Below, piece by piece: positions 1-6,387 of a stretch of DNA of 12,506 bases (its first letter is position 1; each line of letters opens with the position of its first letter). The stretch comes from Pseudomonadota bacterium (GTDB taxonomy: Bacteria; Pseudomonadota; Alphaproteobacteria; Rhizobiales; Segnochrobactraceae), in contig JAEZMP010000248.1 of NCBI GenBank assembly GCA_023442215.1, forward strand, positions 1 to 12,506, written 5' to 3'. The translations under genes were made by a program, and so were the position numbers. A model generated the notes under the pieces. The model did not search any database and had not been told where the DNA came from. It worked only from the letters and a program-made list of their open reading frames with translations.

Positions 1-845
1 GTCAGGATGGCGAGCAGCACGGTCCAGATCTTCAGCGCCTCGCGCTTCTCCATGACCAGCGCCGAATGCAGCAGCGCCGTGCCCGCAAGCCACGGCATGA
101 AGGAGGCGTTCTCGACCGGATCCCAGAACCACCAGCCGCCCCAGCCGAGTTCGTAATAGGCCCAGTAGGAGCCCATCGCGATGCCGAGGGTCAGGAACCC
201 CCAGGCGGTCAGCACCCACGGCCGCACCCAGCGCGCCCACGCGGCATCGATGCGGCCCTCGATCAGCGCCGCCACCGCGAACGAGAACGAAACGGACATG
301 CCGACATAGCCGAGATAGAGCAGCGGCGGATGGATCGCGAGGCCGATGTCCTGCAGCACCGGATTGAGGTCCTGCCCCTCGAACGGCGGCGGCACGGCGC
401 GGAGGAAGGGATCGGAGGTCGTCAGGATGAACGACAGGAACGCCGTCACGATCCAGGCCTGCACGGCGAGCACAGTCGCGCGCAGGGTGTTCGGCAGCCC
501 GCCGCCGAACAGCGCGACGAGACCGCCGAACAGCACCAGGATCAGCACCCACAGCAGCATCGAGCCTTCGTGGTTGCCCCAGACGCCGGTGACCTTGAAC
601 AGCATCGGCTTGGCGGAATGGGAATTCTCGACGACGTTCAGGACCGAGAAGTCGGAGCGGACATAGGCGAGCACCAGCGCGGCGAACGCGATCGCCACGA
701 AGCCGAGCATCGCGCTCGCGACCGGCCCCGCCACCGCCATCAGCCGCTCGTCCCGCCGCCGCGCGCCCCAGAGCGGGACGACCGACTGGATCAGCGCCAG
801 CGCCAGCGCAAGAACGAGTGCGAAGTGGCCGGTTTCCGTGATCAT
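1..845 (-). CDS. ccmF: CcmF, cytochrome c-type biogenesis heme lyase subunit (partial, C-terminus outside window)
   Basis: This is the N-terminal 281 codons of CcmF, the multi-spanning inner-membrane protein that works with CcmH and CcmI to attach heme to apocytochromes c on the periplasmic side. The ATG is at 843-845 and the frame stays open to the left edge. The protein starts MITETGHFALVLALALAL and continues as hydrophobic helices. It carries WGNHEGSMLLW at residues 89-99 and the family-defining tryptophan-rich WWD-type motif WGGWWFWDPVEN at 235-246, which contacts holo-CcmE heme in the known family. An AGGA ribosome site lies about 7 bases before the ATG. Only 16 bases separate it from the ccmE stop, so the two are almost certainly cotranscribed. 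Full-length CcmF is about 650 aa, so more than half is missing through the window edge and not through damage. The downstream partner ccmH would lie beyond position 1. Confidence 0.96.
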   Translation of the reverse strand, partial: MITETGHFALVLALALALIQSVVPLWGARRRDERLMAVAGPVASAMLGFVAIAFAALVLAYVRSDFSVLNVVENSHSAKPMLFKVTGVWGNHEGSMLLWVLILVLFGGLVALFGGGLPNTLRATVLAVQAWIVTAFLSFILTTSDPFLRAVPPPFEGQDLNPVLQDIGLAIHPPLLYLGYVGMSVSFSFAVAALIEGRIDAAWARWVRPWVLTAWGFLTLGIAMGSYWAYYELGWGGWWFWDPVENASFMPWLAGTALLHSALVMEKREALKIWTVLLAIL

Positions 846-861
846 CGCGAGGTCCTGCCGC

Positions 862-1383
862 TCAGGGCGCCGACTGGGCCACGGGACGGCCCTTCAGCAT
901 CTGCTCCTTCGGCATCTGCTCCTTGGCCGGCACCAGCGCGGACGTCTCGGTGGAGCCCTCTTCCCAGACGCCGCGGGCCTTCAGCGCCTCCACAACCTCG
1001 CGGGGCATGTAGCGCTCGTCGTGCTTGGCGAGCACGGTGTCGGCGCGGAAGATCCCGTCCGTGCCGATGCTGCCTTCCGCGACCACGCCCTGGCCCTCGC
1101 GGAACAGATCGGGCAGAAGCCCGCTATAGGTCACGAGAATGGTATGGGCGGTGTCGGTGACGACGAAATCGACCCGCTTGCCGGCCTTCACCACGCTGCC
1201 CTGTTCCACGAGGCCGCCGAGACGGATGCGGGTGCCGGGCTCGATATGCTGCTCGGCGATGTCGGTCGGCGAGCGGAAGAACACGATCTCGCCGCTCAGC
1301 GCGAACAGCACGAGCCCGGTCGCCGCCGAAAGCACGACGCCGCAAAGCGCGATGAGGCTGAGCCGTCTCTGTTTCCGCGTCAT
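862..1383 (-). CDS. ccmE: CcmE, periplasmic heme chaperone
   Basis: CcmE is a membrane-anchored heme chaperone that binds heme covalently through a histidine and hands it to the CcmF/H lyase. The 173-aa protein has a short basic N-terminus, one membrane anchor at about residues 9-29, and an OB-fold periplasmic domain (GTRIRLGGLVEQGSV through VVAEGSIGTDGIF). The signature AKHDERYMP carries the heme-linking His121 and the nearby Tyr125. Length and motif are normal for the family. The start is the ATG at 1381-1383; no strong Shine-Dalgarno is visible. The gene sits 89 bases after ccmI and 16 bases before ccmF. The C-terminal tail beyond the heme motif is hydrophilic and contains a small in-frame duplication (KEQMPKEQML) produced by an imperfect 15-base tandem repeat. 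Known in rhizobia as cycJ. Confidence 0.96.
   Translation of the reverse strand: MTRKQRRLSLIALCGVVLSAATGLVLFALSGEIVFFRSPTDIAEQHIEPGTRIRLGGLVEQGSVVKAGKRVDFVVTDTAHTILVTYSGLLPDLFREGQGVVAEGSIGTDGIFRADTVLAKHDERYMPREVVEALKARGVWEEGSTETSALVPAKEQMPKEQMLKGRPVAQSAP
892..921 (-). repeat. Imperfect 15-bp tandem repeat inside ccmE
   Basis: Two adjacent 15-base units (892-906 and 907-921) differ at one base and are followed by a few bases of a third. They are in frame and encode K-E-Q-M-P / K-E-Q-M-L in the flexible tail of CcmE, downstream of the heme-binding motif. This looks like a slippage-type expansion in a tolerant region. Confidence 0.7.
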
Positions 1384-1472
1384 TCCGCTTTACCGGCCGG
1401 GAGGATCCGCCGCCCCGACCGCCTCCCTGTTTATGTTCTTATTCGAGAGAGGCCCCGTTTGCACTCTCCGCC

Positions 1473-2597
1473 TTATGGTCCGAGGCCGAGGCTCGCGGCG
1501 AGTTCATCGAACGCCTTGGCCTCCGCTGGCAGCGCCGCCTTCGCCCGCTCGACGGCCCGCTTGGCATCGTCCGGCCGCTTCAGCACACTATAGGCGCGGA
1601 TCAGCCGGCTCCATTCGTCAGGCGTGCCGCCGTCGGCCGCAAGCCGCTGGTCGAGGCCGGAGACCATGCCTTCGATGGCCGCCCGCTGCGCCTCGGGCGC
1701 CATCCCGGCAATCGCCTCCCCGCCCGCAGGAATGCCGCCGCCCGTCTGTGACGGCGCGCCGCCCTCCAGCAAAGCGAGCTGTTCGCGCGCGGCCTCGGCC
1801 CAGGGTTCGTCGCCGCGGCTGTCGGCGAGAAGCGCCTTCCAGGCCGCGACGGCCGCATCCCGCTCGCCGGCCTGCGACAGCGACAGCGCGAGATAGAACC
1901 GCGGCTTCACCGCCTTCGGATCGCCCGCGAGCGCCGCGTTGAAAGCCTGCCGCGCGGCTTCCGTCACGATGCCGCCGGCCTCCGCCACCAGCGCTTCGCC
2001 GAGCCCCGCTTCCAGCGCGGGGGTGGTGCCGGTGAGGCGGATGGCATTGCGATAGGCCGTCGCCGCCTCGCCGGCCCGGCCGAGGCGCAGATAGATCGGT
2101 GCGATCACCGTCCACCCGCGGCCGTCCTCCGGCTGGCTTGCCAATCGCGCCTCCACGCGCGCGACCAGCGCGTCGATGTCACCCTCGGCGACCGCGCGCG
2201 AGGCAAGCGGCTCGTCCGGCATCTCCGGGCGCCCGATCGCGGCATAGAAGGCGAGCACCAGTGCGGGAATGCCGATGGCGGCCGAGAGCGCCGCCACCTT
2301 GAGGCGCCGTCGCCCTGCGGCCTCCGTACTGCTCCCCGTTCCTTCCGCTCCCCCGAGCCGTCCGGGATCGCGCGCGGCCCGCAACAGCCGCCGTCCGATC
2401 TCCGCCTTGGCCGCGCCGGCCGCCGGCTCGGCGCTCAGCCCCCCCGCAACGGCCCGGGCGATTTCGGCGAGCTGGCTGCCATAGACCGCGATGTCCGCCG
2501 CCGACGTGTCGCCACCGCGCCCGCCGGCCCGCGCGAGCGGAACCAGCACGGCCAGCGCCGCGAGCACCGTCATCGCCGCAAACACGATCCAGATCAC
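1473..2597 (-). CDS. ccmI: CcmI, c-type cytochrome biogenesis protein (TPR apocytochrome chaperone)
   Basis: CcmI holds apocytochrome c and presents it to the CcmF/H heme lyase. I place the start at a GTG (2595-2597) because it yields the family's typical N-terminus, VIWIVFAAMTVLAALAVLVP, a membrane helix starting at residue 2. A longer in-frame reading to 2654 adds 19 Arg/Cys-rich residues that do not fit the family. The resulting 374-aa protein shows helix 1 (about 2-22), a cytoplasmic loop with the usual VYGSQLAEIARAVAGGLSAE and EIGRRLLRAARD pattern (about 38-78), helix 2 (about 99-121), then a periplasmic TPR region (about 140-270, including WTVIAPIYLRLGRAGEAATA). The C-terminal GMVSGLDQRLAADGGTPDEW segment is typical of CcmI. 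The stop is TAA at 1473-1475. The Shine-Dalgarno is weak. It is first in the ccmI-ccmE-ccmF unit and is known in rhizobia as cycH. Confidence 0.9.
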   Translation of the reverse strand: MIWIVFAAMTVLAALAVLVPLARAGGRGGDTSAADIAVYGSQLAEIARAVAGGLSAEPAAGAAKAEIGRRLLRAARDPGRLGGAEGTGSSTEAAGRRRLKVAALSAAIGIPALVLAFYAAIGRPEMPDEPLASRAVAEGDIDALVARVEARLASQPEDGRGWTVIAPIYLRLGRAGEAATAYRNAIRLTGTTPALEAGLGEALVAEAGGIVTEAARQAFNAALAGDPKAVKPRFYLALSLSQAGERDAAVAAWKALLADSRGDEPWAEAAREQLALLEGGAPSQTGGGIPAGGEAIAGMAPEAQRAAIEGMVSGLDQRLAADGGTPDEWSRLIRAYSVLKRPDDAKRAVERAKAALPAEAKAFDELAASLGLGP

Positions 2598-2861
2598 CGG
2601 CCGACACCCGATCCGCCAGCGCAATCGCCACCGGCACACGCATCGCCGGGGCACAGATCGCCAGCAGGCAAATTGCGGGGATACAAGCCGCGCGAGGCCC
2701 GTCCGCGTGCCCTGAAGTCCAGCCGGCCGAACCCGATCTCGCCCATCACGCGCCTCTCGAAGCGGCCGGGCAGGAGTTGCCGGCCGGCGTGCGCACCACG
2801 CCGAACCGCTACCGGGTCGACCGCCGACGGCAGGGCCGCCACGGTCCGCCGGTCAGCGAAT

Positions 2862-2879
2862 CGTCACAGCAATGTGGCG
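2862..2879. repeat. Imperfect inverted repeat upstream of ccmI
   Basis: CGTCACA, a 4-base spacer, then TGTGGCG. Six of seven arm positions are complementary. The arm resembles that of the perfect dyad 30 bases to the right (2910-2929), so both could be sites for one regulator. No factor can be assigned from sequence alone. Confidence 0.35.
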
Positions 2880-2909
2880 TGGATGGTGCGCGAGACGATG
2901 GCGACAGGT

Positions 2910-2929
2910 TGTCACGTTCGCGCGTGACA
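2910..2929. repeat. Perfect inverted repeat TGTCACG-N6-CGTGACA
   Basis: The seven-base arms at 2910-2916 and 2923-2929 are perfectly complementary around the spacer TTCGCG. The dyad lies 27 bases past the lipoprotein stop and about 310 bases before the ccmI start. On the minus strand no U-run follows it, so it is a poor intrinsic terminator. The symmetric arms and 6-base spacer fit an operator for a dimeric regulator. A role as a 3'-end stabilising hairpin for the lipoprotein mRNA is the alternative. Confidence 0.5.
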
Positions 2930-2956
2930 CGCGCCGGCAACGCGGATTTGATCGCG

Positions 2957-3439
2957 TCAGGTGAGCGGGCGCCACGTGCCGTCTTCGTCGCGGCAGGCCC
3001 GGCCGCGCAGGGTCAGCGACTGGCCGGCCGCGTAGATCGTGTGCGTGTAGTCCCGGCATTCCTGATTGTTCACGACATAGGTCGGACCGGGCACCACGAC
3101 GCCGTAGAAGTCGGTGTCCGGGTTCTTCCAGGTCACCGGCGCCCCCGTCTTGGAGAGTTCGAGGGCCTCGATCTCGGCCTTGGCAGCCGCCTTGCGGTCT
3201 GTATCGCCGAGCGCGCGCGCAACGGTCCCGTCCATCGGCAACGCCGCGGCGAAGGCCAGTGCCGCCGGATCTGACAGGGCATCGTCGGCCGCTGGCGCTG
3301 GTTGCGGCGTCGCTTGCAGGAAATTCAAATTGGTCGTGCTGCAGCCGCCGAGCACGGAGAGAAACACCACGACCGAAACGGCATGCGGCGCTCTCGCGGC
3401 CCGGCTTCTGCCGCAGCACGGCACAACGCGACCGGCCAT
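2957..3439 (-). CDS. RT0821/Lpp0805-type surface lipoprotein (17 kDa surface antigen family)
   Basis: This is a small outer-membrane-type lipoprotein of unknown function. With the ATG at 3437-3439 it is 160 aa: a basic N-region with several Arg, a hydrophobic stretch AVSVVVFLSVL, and a lipobox LGGC with the lipidated Cys at residue 33. The mature part has an Ala/Pro-rich stretch, then the family's C-terminal pattern: WKNPDTDFYGVVVPGPTY, ECRDYTHTIYAAGQ, and GRACRDEDGTWRPL just before the TGA stop at 2957-2959. The two cysteines in the CRDY and RACR motifs are conserved in the family. The start is uncertain: in-frame ATGs at 3520, 3532, 3535 and 3547 would lengthen the N-terminus to as much as 196 aa, and none has a clear ribosome site. 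It lies between the feuQ-like kinase and ccmI on the same strand. I have no evidence for a role in either system. Confidence 0.8.
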   Translation of the reverse strand: MAGRVVPCCGRSRAARAPHAVSVVVFLSVLGGCSTTNLNFLQATPQPAPAADDALSDPAALAFAAALPMDGTVARALGDTDRKAAAKAEIEALELSKTGAPVTWKNPDTDFYGVVVPGPTYVVNNQECRDYTHTIYAAGQSLTLRGRACRDEDGTWRPLT

Positions 3440-3711
3440 CGGCCCGACGACGGCTGCCGCATCGGGCTCGAACGCCCGCGCATGACCCTGCCGCGCGGAT
3501 CGCTTCGACCCGAACGGCATATGCCTCAGCATCATCGCCCGCTTCATCGCTACAACACCCGGAAGGCCGCTCGGCGGCCGGCACCCGCTTCCTTCACTAT
3601 CGCGTTTGCGGACCGGGGTGTCACAGCATACGCGAGAGCGGGCAGTCATCGCCGGTCGAGTGTGTCCTTCCGGAGACAGTCCGAGGCAGGCGGTCTGGAT
3701 TTGAGCGCGAC
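3440..3711. other. Intergenic region between the kinase gene and the lipoprotein gene
   Basis: The region may carry the lipoprotein promoter. On the minus strand the hexamer TATGCT (about 3627-3632) resembles a -10 box but has no good -35 partner at 16-18 bases. Immediately downstream lies TGTGACA, sharing its core with the dyad at 2910-2929. The right-hand part (3440-3547) is in frame with the lipoprotein and could be its N-terminus if an upstream ATG is used. Confidence 0.3.
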
Positions 3712-3715
3712 TCAA
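3701..3715 (-). terminator. Weak hairpin at the end of the kinase gene
   Basis: TTGAG and CTCAA arms with a 5-base loop overlap the kinase TGA stop (3712-3714). The stem is only five pairs and is not followed by a U-run, so termination here would be inefficient at best. Confidence 0.2.
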
Positions 3716-5088
3716 GCCGCCGGAAGGTAGAGTTCCGCCCGCAGCCCGCCGGAGGGTGCGGATCCGAGGGAGAACCGCCCCCCGTAGGCGCCGGCAAGAT
3801 CCGAGACGATCGACAGTCCGAGCCCGGACCCCGGCACGGTCTCGTCGAGCCGCCGCCCACGTTCGAGCGCAGCCTTGCGCCCGGCCGGGTCGAGGCCCGG
3901 CCCGTCGTCGTCCACCGTCAGCAGCAGCATCGGCCGTCCCGGGATCGCCGCCGCATCGACGCGAACCTCCACCCGCCGCCGCGCCCATTTGCAGGCATTG
4001 TCCATCAGGTTGCCCAGCATTTCCTCCAGGTCCTGCTGCTCGCCGCGGAAGCGGGCGCCCGGAGGGCACTGCACCGACAGCACGAGTTCGCGCTGGTCGT
4101 GGATCTTGCGCATCACGCGCGCCAGCCCGTCGACGGCCGGGGCGACCTCGGTGGAGACGCCCACTACCCGCCGCTGGGCAGCGGCGCGCGCACGGTCGAG
4201 ATCGTTGTCGATGCGCTCGCGCATCAGCTTCGCCTGCTCGGCGACCTTCTCGCCGAACGGTCCTCCCGCGGACCGCGCCTCGTTGAGGATGACGCTCAGC
4301 GGCGTCTTCAGCGCATGGGCGAGATTGCCGACATGGGTCCGTGCCCGCTCCACCACCTCGCGGTTGGAATCGATCAGCGCGTTGAGCTCCTCCGCGACCG
4401 GCTCGATCTCGCGTGGGAAGTCCCCCTCCAGCCGCGCCTTGGCGCCGCTGCGGATTTCCTGGATCGCGACCCGCATCCTCTTCAGCGGCCGCAGGCCGAC
4501 GCGCACCTGCACGAAGGTCGCGAGCACGAGGCCGAGGCCGAAGATGCCGAGGGTGAGCGCGACGCGGGTCCCGAAGGTCGAAACGTCGCGCTCGACCTCT
4601 CCGCCGTCGCCGGCGACCGCGACCGAATAGCGCCGCCCGTCCGCCAGCGTGACGAGACGTTCGAGAAAGCGCAGGCGCTCGCCGTCGGGGCCGGCGATCG
4701 TTCCCTGCCGCACGAAGGTCGGCCGCGGCACGCCCGGCACGTCGGGCGGCACGGCGAGGGCGTCGCCCGCGAGCGACGGCGAGGCGAGCGCCACGCGGTT
4801 GTCGCCGGCGTCGCGCACCACCCAGTACCAGCCGGACAACGGCAGCCCGAACCGGGGATCGCCGAGATTGCCGGGATCATGCAGGATCGCGCCGCTGTCC
4901 TCGCCCGGCACGATGCCGGCGACGAGCGCCTTGAGATAGATTTCGAGCCTGGCATCGAACGCCCGCTCGACGGACGCGCGGTAGAGCGCGACGAGGATCA
5001 CCGCGGCGACGATGAGGGCCACGCCGCTCCACAGCGCGGACGACACGAACAGCGTGAAGGTCAGCGAACGCTGCTTCTGCCTTGCCAT
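3712..5088 (-). CDS. feuQ: FeuQ-like membrane sensor histidine kinase
   Basis: A 458-aa sensor kinase pairing with the response regulator just upstream. Residues are numbered here from a possible GTG one codon earlier (5089-5091). It shows a first membrane helix at about 12-37, a periplasmic sensor domain at about 38-176, a second helix at about 178-197, a HAMP-like linker, and an H-box RTHVGNLAHALKTPLSVI with phospho-acceptor His259. The ATP-binding domain follows: N-box NLMDNACKWA (361-370), G1 DDDGPGL (394-400) and G2 GSGLGLSIV (421-429). All catalytic motifs are intact. I prefer the ATG at 5086-5088 because GAGGG then has a 4-base spacing; the GTG would leave almost none. In rhizobia FeuPQ controls osmoadaptation and envelope-glucan genes and lies directly upstream of cycHJKL (ccmIEFH). 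The same neighbourhood here supports the name. The PhoQ-type kinase family is the broader alternative. Confidence 0.88.
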   Translation of the reverse strand: MARQKQRSLTFTLFVSSALWSGVALIVAAVILVALYRASVERAFDARLEIYLKALVAGIVPGEDSGAILHDPGNLGDPRFGLPLSGWYWVVRDAGDNRVALASPSLAGDALAVPPDVPGVPRPTFVRQGTIAGPDGERLRFLERLVTLADGRRYSVAVAGDGGEVERDVSTFGTRVALTLGIFGLGLVLATFVQVRVGLRPLKRMRVAIQEIRSGAKARLEGDFPREIEPVAEELNALIDSNREVVERARTHVGNLAHALKTPLSVILNEARSAGGPFGEKVAEQAKLMRERIDNDLDRARAAAQRRVVGVSTEVAPAVDGLARVMRKIHDQRELVLSVQCPPGARFRGEQQDLEEMLGNLMDNACKWARRRVEVRVDAAAIPGRPMLLLTVDDDGPGLDPAGRKAALERGRRLDETVPGSGLGLSIVSDLAGAYGGRFSLGSAPSGGLRAELYLPAA

Positions 5089-5090
5089 CA

Positions 5091-5114
5091 CGCCCTCACG
5101 CCCGCGCCCTCACG
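5091..5114 (-). repeat. Short direct repeat between response regulator and kinase genes
   Basis: The 10-mer CGCCCTCACG occurs at 5091-5100 and 5105-5114 with a 4-base gap, spanning the regulator stop and the kinase ribosome-binding region. On the minus strand each copy contains GAGGG, giving two Shine-Dalgarno-like elements. Only the copy at 5091-5100 is well placed for the ATG at 5088. Confidence 0.6.
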
Positions 5115-5772
5115 CCGTCGGCGCGATGCGATAGCCGAGCCCGCGCACCGTCTCGATCACGTCGACCGACAGCTTCTTGCGCAGGCGCCCGACGAACACC
5201 TCAATGGTGTTCGAATCCCGGTCGAAATCCTGATCGTAGAGATGTTCCGTCAGCTCGGTGCGCGAGACCACGCGGCCCCGGTGCAGCATCAGGTAGGACA
5301 AGAGCCGGAACTCGTGGGACGTGAGCTTCACCGGCTCACCCGAAACCGTCACCCGCCCCGCCCGCATGTCGATCGCGACCGGCCCGCAGGTAATCTCGTT
5401 GGCGGCATGGCCGGCGGCCCGGCGCACCAGGGCGCGGATGCGCGCCAGCACCTCCTCGATATGGAACGGCTTGGCGACATAGTCGTCCGCTCCTGCATCG
5501 ATGCCGGCGACCTTGTCGCTCCAGCGGTCGCGGGCCGTCAGCAGCAGGACCGGCATTCCCCGGCCGCCCTGCCGCCACCGCTGCAGCACGCTCAGCCCGT
5601 CCATCTTGGCGAGGCCGATATCGAGCACCACAGCGTCGTAGGGCTCGGTATCGCCGAGGAAATGGCCCTCTTCCCCGTCGAAGGCGGCATCGACCGCGTA
5701 TCCGGCGTCGCGAAAGGCCGTCACGAGCTGACGGTTGAGATCGGGATCATCCTCCACCACGAGAAGACGCAC
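5110..5772 (-). CDS. feuP: FeuP-like OmpR/PhoB-family response regulator
   Basis: A 220-aa DNA-binding response regulator of normal family length. The receiver domain (1-about 115) has the acidic pair in VVEDDPDLN, phospho-acceptor Asp51 in AVVLDIGLAKMDG, Thr79 in LLLTARD and Lys101 in YVAKPF. The C-terminal winged helix (about 125-220) contains the typical LTSHEFRLLSYLMLHRGRVVSRTEL, the recognition-helix region SNTIEVFVGRLRKKL and the final ETVRGLGYRI. The start codon is GTG (5770-5772) with AGGGA upstream. The stop TGA lies 21 bases before the kinase ATG, so the two are translated from one message. It is 78 bases after the secreted PepSY-like gene, with a small hairpin in the gap. The name rests on context (upstream of ccmIEF) and family. 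PhoP-type is the broader class. Confidence 0.9.
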   Translation of the reverse strand: MRLLVVEDDPDLNRQLVTAFRDAGYAVDAAFDGEEGHFLGDTEPYDAVVLDIGLAKMDGLSVLQRWRQGGRGMPVLLLTARDRWSDKVAGIDAGADDYVAKPFHIEEVLARIRALVRRAAGHAANEITCGPVAIDMRAGRVTVSGEPVKLTSHEFRLLSYLMLHRGRVVSRTELTEHLYDQDFDRDSNTIEVFVGRLRKKLSVDVIETVRGLGYRIAPTA

Positions 5773-5795
5773 GTCGGGCCATCCCTGTTCTGAAA

Positions 5796-5812
5796 GCCGG
5801 CGCCATGCCGGC
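5796..5812 (-). promoter_or_regulatory. GC hairpin between the feuN-like and feuP-like genes
   Basis: GCCGGC arms (5796-5801 and 5807-5812) enclose a 5-base loop. On the minus strand the stem is followed by TTTC. The stem is stable and the U-run is short, so it could cause partial termination or protect the upstream message end, giving more FeuN-like protein than FeuP/FeuQ. This is inference from structure only. Confidence 0.35.
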
Positions 5813-5850
5813 CTGTCCTGTTTCTCAGCCGCGCCGACGCGAGGCTCCGC

Positions 5851-6162
5851 TCAATTGCCGGTCACCTTGCCGGTGCGCGCGTCCACTATCACCCGCTTCA
5901 CCGAACCGTCCGGTTGCAGCGCGGTCGCGATGTAGACGAGATGGCCGCCCTGGTCGCACAGCGCCAGGTCGATCAGTTCACCGGGAACCACGCGGCGCAC
6001 CGCCGTCGGCCGGACCACCGCGCCGGACTGGATGGCATTGCGCTGAGCGGCCGCGTCGAGGCACCCGGCGGACGCCACCGACGCGGCCGGCATCATGAGG
6101 CCCGCGGCCGTTACCGCCGCGGCCAGAAAGCCAATCCATCGCCTGTCTCGCGCTTTCGCCAT
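5851..6162 (-). CDS. feuN: Small secreted PepSY-like protein, probable FeuN-type modulator
   Basis: A 103-aa protein with a Sec-type signal peptide: basic start MAKARDRRW, hydrophobic core, and a likely cleavage after ASVASA (residue 32). The mature part of about 70 residues has the PepSY-like pattern LVYIATALQPDGSVKRVIVDARTGKV at its end, split here as a strand pair followed by the VDARTG turn. Two cysteines, Cys34 and Cys69, could form a periplasmic disulfide. The ATG (6160-6162) has GAGAAG at a suitable distance. A longer in-frame extension to 6321 is low-complexity and lacks a secretion signal at its start, so I reject it. In Sinorhizobium, FeuN is a small periplasmic protein encoded next to feuP that restrains FeuQ signalling. 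Position, size and export signal agree, but I identified it mainly by context. Confidence 0.72.
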   Translation of the reverse strand: MAKARDRRWIGFLAAAVTAAGLMMPAASVASAGCLDAAAQRNAIQSGAVVRPTAVRRVVPGELIDLALCDQGGHLVYIATALQPDGSVKRVIVDARTGKVTGN

Positions 6163-6318
6163 CTGCGCTTCTCTGCACCAACCGTCGGTCCCTGCTGCGG
6201 CACCGCATCGTCGACCCGGACCATACCCGGTCCCGGAACGTCCGCTGCCGGGAGAAGTCCCCTGGCCGCCATCCGTTCCGGTCACCGTCGGGATCATGCA
6301 TCCGCCGGCTGAACTCGA

Positions 6319-6347
6319 CATGAATAGGGTGCCCCACCCGCCTTGAA
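6319..6347 (-). promoter_or_regulatory. Weak promoter-like pair upstream of the feuN-like gene
   Basis: On the minus strand TTTTCA and TATTCA are separated by 17 bases. The spacing is right, but each hexamer matches the sigma-70-type consensus poorly (about four and three of six). It is offered as the best candidate in the gap and not as a firm call. Confidence 0.2.
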
Positions 6348-6364
6348 AAGCTCCCGCGTCGGAA

Positions 6365-6385
6365 CCGCGATCCGGCCAGTCGCGG
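6365..6385 (-). terminator. Terminator-like hairpin after the spike/fibre gene
   Basis: CCGCGA and TCGCGG arms form six perfect pairs around a 9-base loop, starting two bases after the fibre-gene stop. Only TT follows the stem, so intrinsic termination would be weak. Its position at the end of the GTA operon supports some 3'-end role. Confidence 0.35.
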
Positions 6386-6387
6386 CA

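Larger units (their letters stand above)
2598..2956. other. Intergenic region between the lipoprotein gene and ccmI
   Basis: These 359 bases contain no protein-coding frame that I can support. The region must carry the 3' end of the lipoprotein transcript and probably the ccm promoter, but I see no convincing -35/-10 pair. Its only clear structure is two inverted repeats at 2910-2929 and 2862-2879, annotated separately. Confidence 0.6.
6163..6387. other. Intergenic region between the GTA operon and the feu genes
   Basis: No coding frame is supportable in these 225 bases. The region separates the spike/fibre gene from the feuN-like gene and should hold the feu promoter. It contains a terminator-like hairpin at its upstream end (6365-6385), a weak promoter-like pair (about 6319-6347) and an imperfect dyad GGACC-N6-GGTCC near 6218-6235 that could bind a regulator. 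Confidence 0.5.

Noticed and set aside
66..1160. A 364-codon open frame on the plus strand opposite ccmF and ccmE
   Set aside because: Low-complexity Arg/Glu/His/Pro composition, no domain, and full overlap with well-identified ccm genes.
2600..2690. A hydrophobic reading (CIPAICLLAICAPAMRVPVA) on the minus strand just before ccmI, resembling a signal peptide
   Set aside because: No start codon is available before the hydrophobic stretch and the frame runs on as a shadow of ccmI, so it is probably chance.
2594..2842. An 82-codon minus-strand frame upstream of ccmI
   Set aside because: It overlaps the ccmI start, has no ribosome site and is Arg/Gly-rich without a recognisable motif.
2910..2929. 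The dyad as an intrinsic terminator of the lipoprotein gene
   Set aside because: The position is suitable but no U-run follows on the minus strand, so I kept it only as an inverted repeat of unknown role.
3259..5793. An 844-codon open frame on the plus strand opposite the lipoprotein, kinase and regulator genes
   Set aside because: The translation is Arg/His/Pro/Glu-rich with no recognisable domain, and the opposite strand carries intact kinase and regulator motifs. It is the usual antisense shadow in high-GC DNA.
5851..6321. A 156-codon version of the feuN-like gene
   Set aside because: The added 53 residues are Gly/Ser/Arg-rich and would bury the signal peptide. The ATG at 6162 has a better ribosome site.
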